A stretch of 64,000 bases of DNA from Pseudomonas piscis (GTDB lineage: Bacteria; Pseudomonadota; Gammaproteobacteria; Pseudomonadales; Pseudomonadaceae): assembly GCF_009380155.1 (NCBI RefSeq), contig NZ_WHUV01000002.1, forward strand, positions 1,302,001-1,366,000. Direction: 5' to 3'. Below the pieces are notes generated by a model. It was given only the letters and a program-made list of their open reading frames with translations, was not told the DNA's origin and did no database searches. Position 1 is the first letter of the stretch. Every line of letters starts with the position of its first letter. The translations under genes were made by a program, and so were the position numbers. This document shows positions 44,169 to 52,855 of the stretch, in pieces.

Positions 44169-44870
44169 ATGCCCGCCCCTCCCGCATCCCCGCAATCACG
44201 CCCGCAACCGCCGCCGCGCCGCGAACGCCAGTCGCGCATGCGCCATCGGCAGCTGATCCTAGACGCCGCCTGCAACGAATTCGCCGCCAAGGGCTTCAGC
44301 GCCTGCCAGACCCTGGACATTGCCCTGCGGGCCGGAGTCCCCAAGGCCAACCTGTATTACTACTTCCACACCAAGGAGAACCTCTACGCCGAGGTCCTCG
44401 AACCGTTGCTCGAACCCCTGGGCCAGGCCTCGGCCCTGTTGGCCGCCAACGCCGAGCCGACAACCGCGCTCACCGCCCATATCTCCGCGCGGCTGCGGAT
44501 CGTGCAGGCATACCCGTTGCGCTCGAAGATTCTCTGCAGCGAACTGCTCCATGGTGCGCAGCAGTTGCCCGACAGCTGGCGCCAGCAACTGCATGCCCAG
44601 CAACAGAACGAAATCGCCTGCCTGCGCAGCTGGATCGAAGATGGCCTGATCCAGGCCGTCGCTGCGGAGCACCTGCTGCTGTTCATCGCAGCGACCACCC
44701 AGACCTACCCCACCCTCGGCTGGCAGATCGCCCTGATCCAAGGCCGTAGCGAGCCCAGCGACGCCGACTTCCAGGACGTCGCCAGGACCTTGACCCGGAT
44801 GATCCTGGCCGGCGCCGTGGGCACTTCGGGCATGGGCCAGGACCGGTCGGCCCGGGCACTGGCGGTCTAA
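44169..44870 (+). CDS. TetR/AcrR-family regulator
   Basis: 233 residues. A basic, Pro-rich N-terminal extension of about 22 residues leads into the HTH: RQLILDAACNEFAAKGFSAC, then GVPKANLYYYFHTKENLY. The C-terminal ligand domain looks like the RutR-type TetR C-terminus. No target gene is adjacent in a co-directional unit; a strong palindrome upstream points to autoregulation. Its stop overlaps the convergent XRE gene by 4 nt. Confidence 0.92.
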   Translation: MPAPPASPQSRPQPPPRRERQSRMRHRQLILDAACNEFAAKGFSACQTLDIALRAGVPKANLYYYFHTKENLYAEVLEPLLEPLGQASALLAANAEPTTALTAHISARLRIVQAYPLRSKILCSELLHGAQQLPDSWRQQLHAQQQNEIACLRSWIEDGLIQAVAAEHLLLFIAATTQTYPTLGWQIALIQGRSEPSDADFQDVARTLTRMILAGAVGTSGMGQDRSARALAV

Positions 44871-45676
44871 GGTTGCGCCAACTGCGCGCAGGCCTCGCCC
44901 AGGGCCTGCCAGGTGGCTTCGTCGGCCGGGATCAGGTGTTCGATGCGCAGCGAGGCGACCGTGATGTCCTGGGGCATGCCGAAGGTGGTGAAGGTGGACA
45001 GGAACCGCAGTTCGCCCTGGGGCCCACGGACCCGAGTCAGCAACAGCGGCGCCGACACCTCGGCCGCATCCACCGCCAAAGGCACCGGCAGGGTCGCCAG
45101 CAGCGCCGCCAAGCCGGGAGCCTCGCCAGCCTCCCGGGATGCCCGTTGCCAGGCCACCTGGCGGATCTGCTCGGCATTGATCAGGCAATCACCCAAGCCT
45201 GCGGGCGCCAACAGCGTCACCAGCAGGTTGAAACCTTCGCCCAGTGCTTGCCGGGGCAGGCCCAGCAACTGGAACAGCGCCTGGGTCGCCCGATTGGCCG
45301 CCAGCACCTGCCAGCCGCTGTCGATGACGATCGCCGGCGCCGGGTTGTTGGCTTCCAGCAAATGCAGCAACGCCGTGCGCACCGGGGCCAACCCCGGATC
45401 GCTCAATGGCAGCGCGGCATAACGCGGCGCATAGCCGGCGGCGAGAAATACCCGGTTGCGCACTTCCAGGGGCGTTTCCAGGGTATCCAGAAGGCGCTGC
45501 AACAAGGCCGGGCTGGGTTGTGCCCGACCGGTCTCGACGCAACTCAGGTGCCGTTGCGACAAGCCGGCCTGCAAGGCCAGGTCCAGCTGGCTCAGGCGCG
45601 CCTGATGGCGCAGCCGGCGTAATTGCATGCCTACGGCCTGCCGGTCGATGCGGGAATGCTCGAGGGTATCGGTCAT
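44867..45676 (-). CDS. XRE regulator with MmyB-like ligand domain
   Basis: 269 residues. The HTH is at about residues 15-70 (GMQLRRLRHQARLSQLDLAL then SQRHLSCVETGRAQPSPALL). The remainder matches the MmyB-like PAS-type domain (NPAPAIVIDSGWQVLAANRA, and ITVASLRIEHLIPAD at the end). Related proteins sense fatty acids or small metabolites. The ATG at 45676 follows a GNAT gene in the same direction with 26 nt between, so they form a unit. Confidence 0.88.
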   Translation of the reverse strand: MTDTLEHSRIDRQAVGMQLRRLRHQARLSQLDLALQAGLSQRHLSCVETGRAQPSPALLQRLLDTLETPLEVRNRVFLAAGYAPRYAALPLSDPGLAPVRTALLHLLEANNPAPAIVIDSGWQVLAANRATQALFQLLGLPRQALGEGFNLLVTLLAPAGLGDCLINAEQIRQVAWQRASREAGEAPGLAALLATLPVPLAVDAAEVSAPLLLTRVRGPQGELRFLSTFTTFGMPQDITVASLRIEHLIPADEATWQALGEACAQLAQP

Positions 45677-45702
45677 GGAGACGGTTCCGTTGCGCTCCGC
45701 CC

Positions 45703-46161
45703 TCAGCCCAGGGTCTTGCAGAAGATCAGCTCCGGATCCTGCTCGTCGAGGTTTTCGATCACCCCGCTGGGGTGGAACCCGGCCTTGGCGATCATGGCCC
45801 GGGAGGCCTGGTTCGACTGGTTGCAAGAGATGAACAACCGTGGGGTACGACACGCCTGCTCGGCGGCCAGGAGCAAGCGCAGCGCCACCCCCTGGCGTTG
45901 CTGCCAGGGGGCCACGGCCACCAGCGCGACGAAGCCGTATTCGAAGAAATCATGGTTGAGCAGCAGGTAGCCGACTACCTGCCCCTGCGCCACCTCGACC
46001 CAGCCCTCACCCCGTGCGACGGCTTGGTCGACCTGCCGCCCCCGAGCCGGATGCTGGCGGGCGTAGGGATCGCACTCGAGCATGGCCGGCACGTCCGTGG
46101 GGTCGGCCAGGCGAATCGTTCGGCCAGCGCCGGCTGCTGGGTTCGGCTGGTGGTTGCTCAT
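45703..46161 (-). CDS. GNAT-family acetyltransferase
   Basis: 152 residues. The acetyl-CoA motif A is FVALVAVAPWQQRQGVALRL, followed by NQSNQASRAMIAKAGFHPSG. The substrate is unknown. AAGGAC precedes the ATG at 46161. It is upstream of, and probably co-transcribed with, the XRE-MmyB regulator. Confidence 0.88.
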   Translation of the reverse strand: MSNHQPNPAAGAGRTIRLADPTDVPAMLECDPYARQHPARGRQVDQAVARGEGWVEVAQGQVVGYLLLNHDFFEYGFVALVAVAPWQQRQGVALRLLLAAEQACRTPRLFISCNQSNQASRAMIAKAGFHPSGVIENLDEQDPELIFCKTLG

Positions 46162-46302
46162 GGTCGTTCGGTCCTTGAAGAGAGGGGCACAGGCTTTAGC
46201 ACAACGCATCGGTGCGCGGCTGTCTATGACCTGCGGGGTCATTGAGTGGCGCAGCGCTCGCCACTTAGCCTGTTTGCCTGACGTTGTTCAAGGAGTTTTA
46301 AC

Positions 46303-46704
46303 GTGAAACCCACCTTCTGGATGCTCTGTGTCGTGCTGTTCGCCGGCCATGAGCTGGACGCCGTGGCCCAGGCCGAATGGCGCCTGCTCTACGGCCTGCG
46401 CGACCTCGAGCCAGCGCTGGCCCAGCAGTTGTTCATCGCCTTGCACGTGCCCCTGGGCGTCGCCTTGATGGCCCTGGCCGGACACCCTCGGGCCCGGCTT
46501 CGACGCACTACCCGACAGGCCCTGGCCGGATTCGCGGTAATTCATGCCGGGCTGCATTACCGCCTGCAAGAGCACCCGCTGTACCTGTTCGATTCGCTGC
46601 TGTCCCAGGGGCTGATCCATGCCTGGGCGGCTGCCGGCCTGGGCTACCTGCTGCTGGACCTGGGAACCCGGCATCCGCGATTCGCCAATGCCCACCGCCC
46701 CTGA
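46303..46704 (+). CDS. Small membrane protein (DUF6713-like)
   Basis: 133 residues from a GTG with AAGGAG upstream. About four hydrophobic helices. The N-terminal FAGHELDAVAQAEWRLLYGL matches the HExDAxxxxEWR pattern that I associate with DUF6713. Function unknown. It is followed after 13 nt by a DUF2834 membrane protein, so the two are likely translated together. Confidence 0.7.
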   Translation: MKPTFWMLCVVLFAGHELDAVAQAEWRLLYGLRDLEPALAQQLFIALHVPLGVALMALAGHPRARLRRTTRQALAGFAVIHAGLHYRLQEHPLYLFDSLLSQGLIHAWAAAGLGYLLLDLGTRHPRFANAHRP

Positions 46705-46717
46705 TCGAGGAACACCC

Positions 46718-47041
46718 ATGCCCCGCCCCTATCCCGCGCTCCTGGCCTTGCTGGCTTTCAGCGGCTACACCCTGTTCACCCTGCTGCAGGCCGAGCAGTC
46801 GCTGCTGCAATTCGGCCTGCAGCTGCTGTCGCGCCCGGACACCGCGCAAGTGGTGATCGACCTGTACCTGATGGCCATCCTGGCCGGACTGTGGATGCTG
46901 CGCGACGCCCGCGCCCGAGGACGATCGGCGAGTTCGGTATGGCCCTACCTGCTGCTCACCGCCGTGTTCGTCTCCATCGGCCCGCTGCTGTACCTGGTGG
47001 TCTGCGGCTGGCGGGACCGACGCCAGCCCGGGAACGGCTGA
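46718..47041 (+). CDS. DUF2834-type membrane protein
   Basis: 107 residues with three hydrophobic helices (ALLALLAFSGYTLFTLLQ, VIDLYLMAILAGLWML, YLLLTAVFVSIGPLLYLVV). The order and size fit DUF2834. Function unknown. GAGGAACACCC precedes the ATG at 46718. It is nearly convergent with the MATE gene (9-nt gap). Confidence 0.75.
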   Translation: MPRPYPALLALLAFSGYTLFTLLQAEQSLLQFGLQLLSRPDTAQVVIDLYLMAILAGLWMLRDARARGRSASSVWPYLLLTAVFVSIGPLLYLVVCGWRDRRQPGNG

Positions 47042-47050
47042 CGCCGGGGC

Positions 47051-48406
47051 TCAGATCAGGCGCTGGATCTGCTTGTGGCGCCAGACCAGCTTGAAGTAGC
47101 CGACCTGCAACACCAGCATCGCCAGGTAGGCCACCGGGAACGCCATCCACACCCCTTGCAGGCCGAACTGCGCATCCAGCAAGTAGGCCGCCGGCAACTG
47201 CACCCCGAGGATGCAGAAGATCGAGATCGCCACCGGCATCAGCACCGTGCCGCTGGCGCGCATGATGCCGCCGACCACCGCCTGGAAGCCGAACACCAGC
47301 AGGCTCCAGAGCATGATGTGCAACAGGTGCCCCGCCTGGACCAGGGCCGCCGGGTCGATGATGAACAACCCCAGCAGCCAGTGGGAAATCAGGTAGCCCA
47401 GCAGCACCAGGGCGCCGGTCAGGCACAGATTGATCAGCAGCCCGGTGCGCAGGATCGGAGTGATGCGCTGAAGTTGTCCGGCACCGATGGCCTGGGCCCC
47501 GAGGATCGAGGCGGTGATGGCGATCGACAGCGCCGGGAACTGCACGTAGTTGACGATCTGGGTCACTGCGCCATAGGCCGCGGTAGCCTGGGAACCGTGG
47601 TGGTTGACCAGCGCCAGGATCACCAGCTCCGACAGCGAGATCACCACCATCTGCACCCCGGTGGGCAGGCCGATGCGCAGCACCTTGGCCAGGATCGCCC
47701 GGTCCAGCTTCAACGCCGCGAACAGCGCCCGATCGAAGGCCAGCGGATGGGTCTGGCCCCGCAGGCGCCAGACCAGAAAGCCCATGGCGATGATGTTGCT
47801 GGCCAGTCCGGCGAAGGCCGCACTCTGGATCCCCAGGGGCGGCAAACCCAGCCAGCCTTGGATCAGCGCCGGGGTCAGGAGCAGGCCCACCAGGGTCGAG
47901 ACGATCAGCGCCAGCAAGGGCGACAGGGTATCGCTGACGCCTCGCAGCAACTGGGTGAAGAGCACGAAGACCAGCAGCAACGGCAAGATCAGCATCATCA
48001 CCCGGGCATAACCCACCGCGTCATCCAGCACGTCCGCCGGCGTGCCCAGGCCCTGCAGCACCGGCCGGGCGAAGAGCATGCCCAGCACCGCTCCCACCAG
48101 GCCGATCATGGCCCCGAGCAACAGGGTGCTGCCGGCCACCGACTTGACCGCATCCAGCTCCCGGGCGCCCCAGGCCTGGCCGATCAGCACCGAGGCCCCC
48201 GCACCCAGGCCGATCACCAGGGCGATGAAGAAGAACAGGATGGGGAACATGCCCGACACGGCCGCCAGGGCCTGGGTCCCCAACAGCTGGCCGATGTAGA
48301 TGCCATTGAGGGTGCCGGAGAAAGACTGCAGGAAATTCGACAGCACCATGGGCAGCAGGAAGAGCAAATACACCTGCCAGAGCGGTCGCTGGGGAGCAAT
48401 GGACAT
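47051..48406 (-). CDS. MATE-family efflux transporter
   Basis: 451 residues with twelve hydrophobic helices, the MATE length. The N-half GAGASVLIGQAWGARELDAV and the C-half ASILGAQAIGAGQLQRI are the repeated MATE motifs. It probably exports drugs or metabolites in exchange for Na+ or H+. It lies 129 nt downstream of the acuI gene in the same direction. The substrate cannot be told from sequence. Confidence 0.92.
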   Translation of the reverse strand: MSIAPQRPLWQVYLLFLLPMVLSNFLQSFSGTLNGIYIGQLLGTQALAAVSGMFPILFFFIALVIGLGAGASVLIGQAWGARELDAVKSVAGSTLLLGAMIGLVGAVLGMLFARPVLQGLGTPADVLDDAVGYARVMMLILPLLLVFVLFTQLLRGVSDTLSPLLALIVSTLVGLLLTPALIQGWLGLPPLGIQSAAFAGLASNIIAMGFLVWRLRGQTHPLAFDRALFAALKLDRAILAKVLRIGLPTGVQMVVISLSELVILALVNHHGSQATAAYGAVTQIVNYVQFPALSIAITASILGAQAIGAGQLQRITPILRTGLLINLCLTGALVLLGYLISHWLLGLFIIDPAALVQAGHLLHIMLWSLLVFGFQAVVGGIMRASGTVLMPVAISIFCILGVQLPAAYLLDAQFGLQGVWMAFPVAYLAMLVLQVGYFKLVWRHKQIQRLI

Positions 48407-48535
48407 GGAACGGGCAACCTCGAATCAGGGCGATGAAAAAGGGCCACGGCGGCCCGGGTATGACCGACCGCGATTATCAGGCTCGACGGTTCGGCAGGCG
48501 CGCGGGGTGGCCGCGCGCGATATGGCCAGTGCCGG

Positions 48536-49519
48536 TCAGCGGTTCACGTTGACTACCACCCGCCCACGGACCTTGCCCTCGAGCAACTCGGCGGCGACAC
48601 CGATGGCCTCGCCCAGCGCCACTTCGCGGGTGATCAACTCCAGGTGCTCAAGGTCAACCTCGGCGGCCAACCGCTGCCAGGCATGGACCCGCTCCTGGTA
48701 TGGCCGGGTCACGCTGTTGATTCCCAACAGGCTGACCCCACGCAAGATGAAAGGTGCCACCGAGGCCGGAAAATCCATGCCCTGGGCCAACCCACAGGCG
48801 GCCACCAGGCCATCGGCGGCGGTACCGGCGCAGACGTTGGCCAGGGTATGGCTGCCCACCGAGTCGATGGCCGCCACCCAGCGTTCCTTGGCCAGTGGTC
48901 GTCCCGGCTGGGACAGCTCGGCGCGCTCGATCACCTGGCTGGCCCCCAGTTGCCGGAGGTAGTCGGCCTCTTCCGGGCGGCCGGTGGCGGCGATCACCGA
49001 GTAGCCCAGGCGTGCCAGCAAGCTCACGGCAAAGCTGCCGACCCCGCCACTGGCGCCGGTGACCAGCACCTCGCCCTGCCCCGGGCGCAGGCCGTTACGC
49101 TCCAGGGCCAGCAGGCACAGCATGGCGGTGTAGCCGGCCGTGCCGATGGCCATGGCCTGGCGCGGGGTGAAGGCTTGCGGCAGGTGGATCAGCCAGTCGC
49201 CCTGCACCCGGGCCTTCTGCGCCAACCCGCCCCAATGGCTTTCGCCCACGCCCCAGCCATTGAGCAAGACCTGGTCGCCTGCCCGCAAGCGAGGGTGGCT
49301 GCTGGACTCCACGGTGCCCGCCAGGTCGATGCCGGGGACCATGGGGAACTGACGCACCACCGGGCTCTTGCCGGTGATCGCCAGGCCGTCCTTGTAGTTC
49401 AACGTGCTGTAGGCAACCTGCACACTGACCTCGCCTGCGGGTAGCCGGGCGTCTTCCAGCTGCGTCATATCGGCGCGATAACCTGCAGTGTCTTTGTCGA
49501 TCACAATGGCGTTGAACAT
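48536..49519 (-). CDS. acuI: Acrylyl-CoA reductase-type oxidoreductase (AcuI/YhdH)
   Basis: 327 residues, the YhdH/AcuI length. The quinone-oxidoreductase MDR fold is clear: MVPGIDLAGTVESSSHPRLR, GWGVGESHWGGLAQKARVQG, and the NADPH-binding VLVTGASGGVGSFAVSLLAR. The enzyme reduces acryloyl-CoA to propionyl-CoA with NADPH. AGGAG precedes the ATG at 49519. Confidence 0.9.
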   Translation of the reverse strand: MFNAIVIDKDTAGYRADMTQLEDARLPAGEVSVQVAYSTLNYKDGLAITGKSPVVRQFPMVPGIDLAGTVESSSHPRLRAGDQVLLNGWGVGESHWGGLAQKARVQGDWLIHLPQAFTPRQAMAIGTAGYTAMLCLLALERNGLRPGQGEVLVTGASGGVGSFAVSLLARLGYSVIAATGRPEEADYLRQLGASQVIERAELSQPGRPLAKERWVAAIDSVGSHTLANVCAGTAADGLVAACGLAQGMDFPASVAPFILRGVSLLGINSVTRPYQERVHAWQRLAAEVDLEHLELITREVALGEAIGVAAELLEGKVRGRVVVNVNR

Positions 49520-49719
49520 CCGGGACTCCTGCTTGGAAAGTGGTCTGTCGGCAACGGGCAAAGGCCGGGGGCACCAGCGCGGCACAGGGACATGCCGGCG
49601 AAGGCGCCATCCTACGCAAGGCCCCGCGTAGCGTCCACGTTGACGCCGACATGGCAAACCCGGGCATCGCGGCGTTACCATTGCGCCCGAGTTTTTGTTG
49701 ATCGAACGGATTCCCGACC

Positions 49720-50655
49720 TTGTCCCACCTTCTGGAAAAAGCCGCTGCCCGTGGCGACCTCGCCGCACTGACCCGCCTGCTGGATGCCGGCGCAGACATC
49801 GAATGGAAGCACAAGGGAACCGGCCGCACCGCACTGCTGGCGGCCACCATCGCCGGCCGCCTGCCCGCCGTGGCATTGCTGCTGCAGCGTGGCGCCAACC
49901 CGCAACAACCCTGCAAGGCACTGGGCTACAGCTCGCTGTCCTGGGCTGCCGGCAACGGTGCTTGCGCCATCGCCAAGCTGCTGATCGAACACGGCGCAGC
50001 CCTCGACCAGGTCTCCCCAGACCTGCGGCGCAGTGCCTTGATGAATGCCGCCCAGGGCGGCCACGCCGAGATGGTCAGCCTGTTGCTGCAGGCCGGGGCC
50101 GATGCCCAGCTGCTGGACTTCCAGCAGCGCAACGCCTGGTCCCTGGCCGAAGACAAGGGCCATGAGCGGATCATGCACTTGCTCGCCCAAGCCGGGGCCG
50201 GAGCCCAGCAACCCAGCGAGCCCGCGCCGCACCTGCCCTGGCCGGAACTGCCGGCCGCTGGCGACAGCAGCGCCGACCCGGTCACCCAGGTGCGAGCCTA
50301 TACCCTGGCCCTGGAGGCCTGGGAACGGCGCGGCAAGGCCCAGGCACGCGACGGCCTGGACCAGGACTTCTGGGCCGAGCCCCGGCAGCTGCTGGAGCGC
50401 TTCTGCACCCAGCGCGACAGGGCCTACGCCCGCGCCTCCTATGGCTCGCCCACCACCTACTCGAAGGACAACGAACTGCTGGCCTGCCAGCTGCTCAAGC
50501 CGAGCCAGGCCGAAGTGCTGATCCGCGATCCCGCTTCGCGCAGGCTGCGCTACGAGTATCGTTTCCTGGTCAAGCTGGCGGCCGGGCAATGGCGGATCGA
50601 CAACGTCAAGCGGCGCCTGGCCGGCACCGAGAAATGGGAAAACACCATTCTTTGA
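49720..50655 (+). CDS. Ankyrin-repeat protein with C-terminal NTF2-fold immunity-like domain
   Basis: 311 residues from a TTG, the only start available because a stop lies seven codons upstream in frame. Residues 1-160 hold four to five ankyrin repeats (LEKAAARGDLAALTRLLDAG, SALMNAAQGGHAEMVSLLLQ). Residues 190-311 look like the NTF2-fold immunity domain: LACQLLKPSQAEVLIRDP and the ending YRFLVKLAAGQWRIDNVKRR. Such domains protect against peptide or nuclease toxins. No toxin is adjacent, and the next gene is also of a type seen in such loci. Confidence 0.7.
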   Translation: MSHLLEKAAARGDLAALTRLLDAGADIEWKHKGTGRTALLAATIAGRLPAVALLLQRGANPQQPCKALGYSSLSWAAGNGACAIAKLLIEHGAALDQVSPDLRRSALMNAAQGGHAEMVSLLLQAGADAQLLDFQQRNAWSLAEDKGHERIMHLLAQAGAGAQQPSEPAPHLPWPELPAAGDSSADPVTQVRAYTLALEAWERRGKAQARDGLDQDFWAEPRQLLERFCTQRDRAYARASYGSPTTYSKDNELLACQLLKPSQAEVLIRDPASRRLRYEYRFLVKLAAGQWRIDNVKRRLAGTEKWENTIL

Positions 50656-50683
50656 ATCGCATGTACACAAGGACCCATGCCCG

Positions 50684-51133
50684 ATGAAATACGACGACGC
50701 TTCCTGGCATTACGGCGGAGACTTTCCCAGCGACCTGCCGCCCAGCGCCGGGGGCACCCATATCGGCCTGTTCCTGGCCTGGATGCTGCTCAACGGCTTT
50801 GCCAGCGAAGAACTTGAAGAAGATGCCGCCGAGGAACTGGCGCAGCTACGTTCACGCAAACTCGATGGCCGTGAGTTCCTGTTCAAGATGCTCGATGAAA
50901 GGCTCTACGACGAAGACTTCAACGCCGAAGGCAATGCCTTCGCTGCTGCCTACTATGCGGGAAAGGACAGCAACGGCCGCTACAGCGAGGACTATGAGCA
51001 GCTCCTGGCGCCAGTCCCCGATACGATCTACCGGGTGGAGAACAGCTGGAGCAACTACGACCTGCTCGCTCCGGTGCTCGATGGCCGGCTGGCGCAATGG
51101 CGAGCCATGGGCCGCCCGGAACACCTGGACTGA
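50684..51133 (+). CDS. DUF7832-type protein
   Basis: 149 residues. The N-terminus KYDDASWHYGGDFPSDLPPS, then GGTHIGLFLAWMLLNGFAS, is the pattern of DUF7832 proteins. It is acidic and cytoplasmic, with a Tyr/Asp-rich stretch (AAYYAGKDSNGRYSEDYEQL). The function is unknown, but these proteins occur with immunity-type genes. It follows the ankyrin-NTF2 gene by 28 nt in the same direction. Confidence 0.7.
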   Translation: MKYDDASWHYGGDFPSDLPPSAGGTHIGLFLAWMLLNGFASEELEEDAAEELAQLRSRKLDGREFLFKMLDERLYDEDFNAEGNAFAAAYYAGKDSNGRYSEDYEQLLAPVPDTIYRVENSWSNYDLLAPVLDGRLAQWRAMGRPEHLD

Positions 51134-51191
51134 ACCGCGCCGGCCGGCAATTGTGGTTAAATGCCGCCCCGAAAAATTGCCGGTCGCGCCG

Positions 51192-52133
51192 ATGAACCCT
51201 CAAGCCCTCGCCACCCTCAACCAACACCTGCTGGACGCCCTGGCCAGCGCCCCAAGGGAAACCCGGCGCCTGTTCCACGGGCGCGGGCGCTGCTGGCCGG
51301 GCCTGGAACAAGTGACCGTGGATTGGCTGCAAGGCGTGCTGCTGGTGTCGCTGTTCAAGGAAGTGCAAGCCGGGGACCTGGCTGCCTTGAAACAGCTGCT
51401 GGTGGACCTGGGCACCACCGCGCAGTGGCAGGCCAGCGGCGCCACCAGCCTGATGCTGCAACACCGCTACCTGCCCGACAGCCTCGGCGAATGGTTGCTG
51501 GGCGAGCCGGTGGAATCCTGCACCATCACCGAGGAAGGCCTGGATTACCGGGTGGACCTGGGCAGCAAGCAGAACAACGGCTTGTTCCTCGACATGCGCT
51601 ACGGGCGCAACTGGGTGCGGGCCAATGCCCAGGGCCTGAAGGTGCTGAACCTGTTCGCCTACACCTGCGGATTCTCGGTGGCGGCGATCGCCGGCGGGGC
51701 CGAGAAGGTGGTCAACCTCGACATGTCCCGGGCGGCCCTGAGCCGTGGCCGCGACAACCATCGGCTCAACGGCCACGACCTGGGCCGGGTGGGCTTCCTC
51801 GGCCATGACCTGTTCAAGTCCTGGGGCAAGGTCAAGCAAGGCGGCCCTTACGACCTGGTGATCATCGACCCGCCCTCCTTCCAGAAAGGCAGCTTCGTGC
51901 TGAGCAAGGACTACGCGCGAGTGCTGCGGCGCCTGCCGGAGTTGCTGACGCCGACGGGCCGGGTGCTGGCCTGCATGAACGATCCGGCGTTCAGCGTGGA
52001 GTTCCTGCTGGACGGCATGGCCGAGGCCGCGCCAGGGCTGCGTTTCGAACAGCGCCTGGACAACCCCCCGGAATTTCCCGATGCCGATGCGCAATGCGGC
52101 CTGAAGGCCCTGGTGTTCAACCAGCCAGCGTAG
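51192..52133 (+). CDS. Class I SAM-dependent methyltransferase (RlmI-like core)
   Basis: 313 residues. The SAM-binding GLKVLNLFAYTCGFSVAAIA, acidic loop VVNLDMSRAALSRG and catalytic-region IIDPPSFQKGSF match the rRNA-cytosine methyltransferase RlmI/K core, but the N-terminal PUA domain of RlmI is missing. RNA is the likely substrate (inference). The ATG is at 51192, with only a weak ribosome site. Confidence 0.88.
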   Translation: MNPQALATLNQHLLDALASAPRETRRLFHGRGRCWPGLEQVTVDWLQGVLLVSLFKEVQAGDLAALKQLLVDLGTTAQWQASGATSLMLQHRYLPDSLGEWLLGEPVESCTITEEGLDYRVDLGSKQNNGLFLDMRYGRNWVRANAQGLKVLNLFAYTCGFSVAAIAGGAEKVVNLDMSRAALSRGRDNHRLNGHDLGRVGFLGHDLFKSWGKVKQGGPYDLVIIDPPSFQKGSFVLSKDYARVLRRLPELLTPTGRVLACMNDPAFSVEFLLDGMAEAAPGLRFEQRLDNPPEFPDADAQCGLKALVFNQPA

Positions 52134-52211
52134 CCGTGGCGGCCACCGGGCCAGCCTGGCGGCGCAGTTGATCGACCGCATCGTCCTTTTTACGGCCGCT
52201 GCGCGCCCGGG

Positions 52212-52232
52212 CGCAGCCTCGCCAGCTCGGCA
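52212..52232 (+). repeat. Dispersed extragenic repeat, copy 2
   Basis: CGCAGCCTCGCCAGCTCGGC, plus one more base, matches the 24812-24832 unit in 20 of 21 positions. It lies in the gap between the methyltransferase and acetyltransferase genes, the same kind of convergent context as copy 1. Confidence 0.55.
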
Positions 52233-52256
52233 CGAGCGTCCAGGATCGGCGCGGGG

Positions 52257-52715
52257 TTAGAGTGGCATCCGGTATTCGATGAATCCCGAATTGTCCGCCA
52301 CCCAGTCATAGAGCTTTTGCGCGCGCTTGTTGGTGGCGTGGGTGTGCCAGTACAGCCGTGCGCAATCGTGTTGGCGGGCAAAGGCCTGGACCCACTCGAT
52401 CAGCTGTTTGCCAGCGCCGCCGCCACGGACCTGCGGCGCCACATACAGGTCCTCCAGGTAGCAGAAGTCCGTGGTGGCCCAGGTCGAACGGTGCAGCACG
52501 GAGTTGACGAACCCCACCAACTCGCCACTTTGCACCGCCACCGCCGAATACACCGGCTCCCGGGGGTCGAAGAAACGCTCGAACGTGCGTTGGCTCACCT
52601 GTTCCGAAAGGCTTACCTGATAGAAATCCTGGTAAGCCAGCCACAATTGCTGCCATTGCTCCCGATCTTCGGCCTGGATGGCCCGTACCACTACCGTCTG
52701 TTGCTGCTTGCCCAT
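52257..52715 (-). CDS. GNAT-family acetyltransferase
   Basis: 152 residues. Motif A is in FCYLEDLYVAPQVRGGGAGK, followed by LYWHTHATNKRAQKLYDWVA, the typical GNAT core. The substrate is unknown. The ATG at 52715 is preceded by GAGGAGAG, a strong ribosome site. Confidence 0.9.
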   Translation of the reverse strand: MGKQQQTVVVRAIQAEDREQWQQLWLAYQDFYQVSLSEQVSQRTFERFFDPREPVYSAVAVQSGELVGFVNSVLHRSTWATTDFCYLEDLYVAPQVRGGGAGKQLIEWVQAFARQHDCARLYWHTHATNKRAQKLYDWVADNSGFIEYRMPL

Positions 52716-52855
52716 GACGCTCTCCTCATGAAAAACCGGAAACAACACTGCTTCCCGGGGATATCGAAGAGCGCCAGCTTAGGTAGCTAACGGCCTGTTG
52801 TAGCAGGCCAATTCTAATTTCAACAGCAGACCACTTGCCCTCGCCTGCCAGCACC

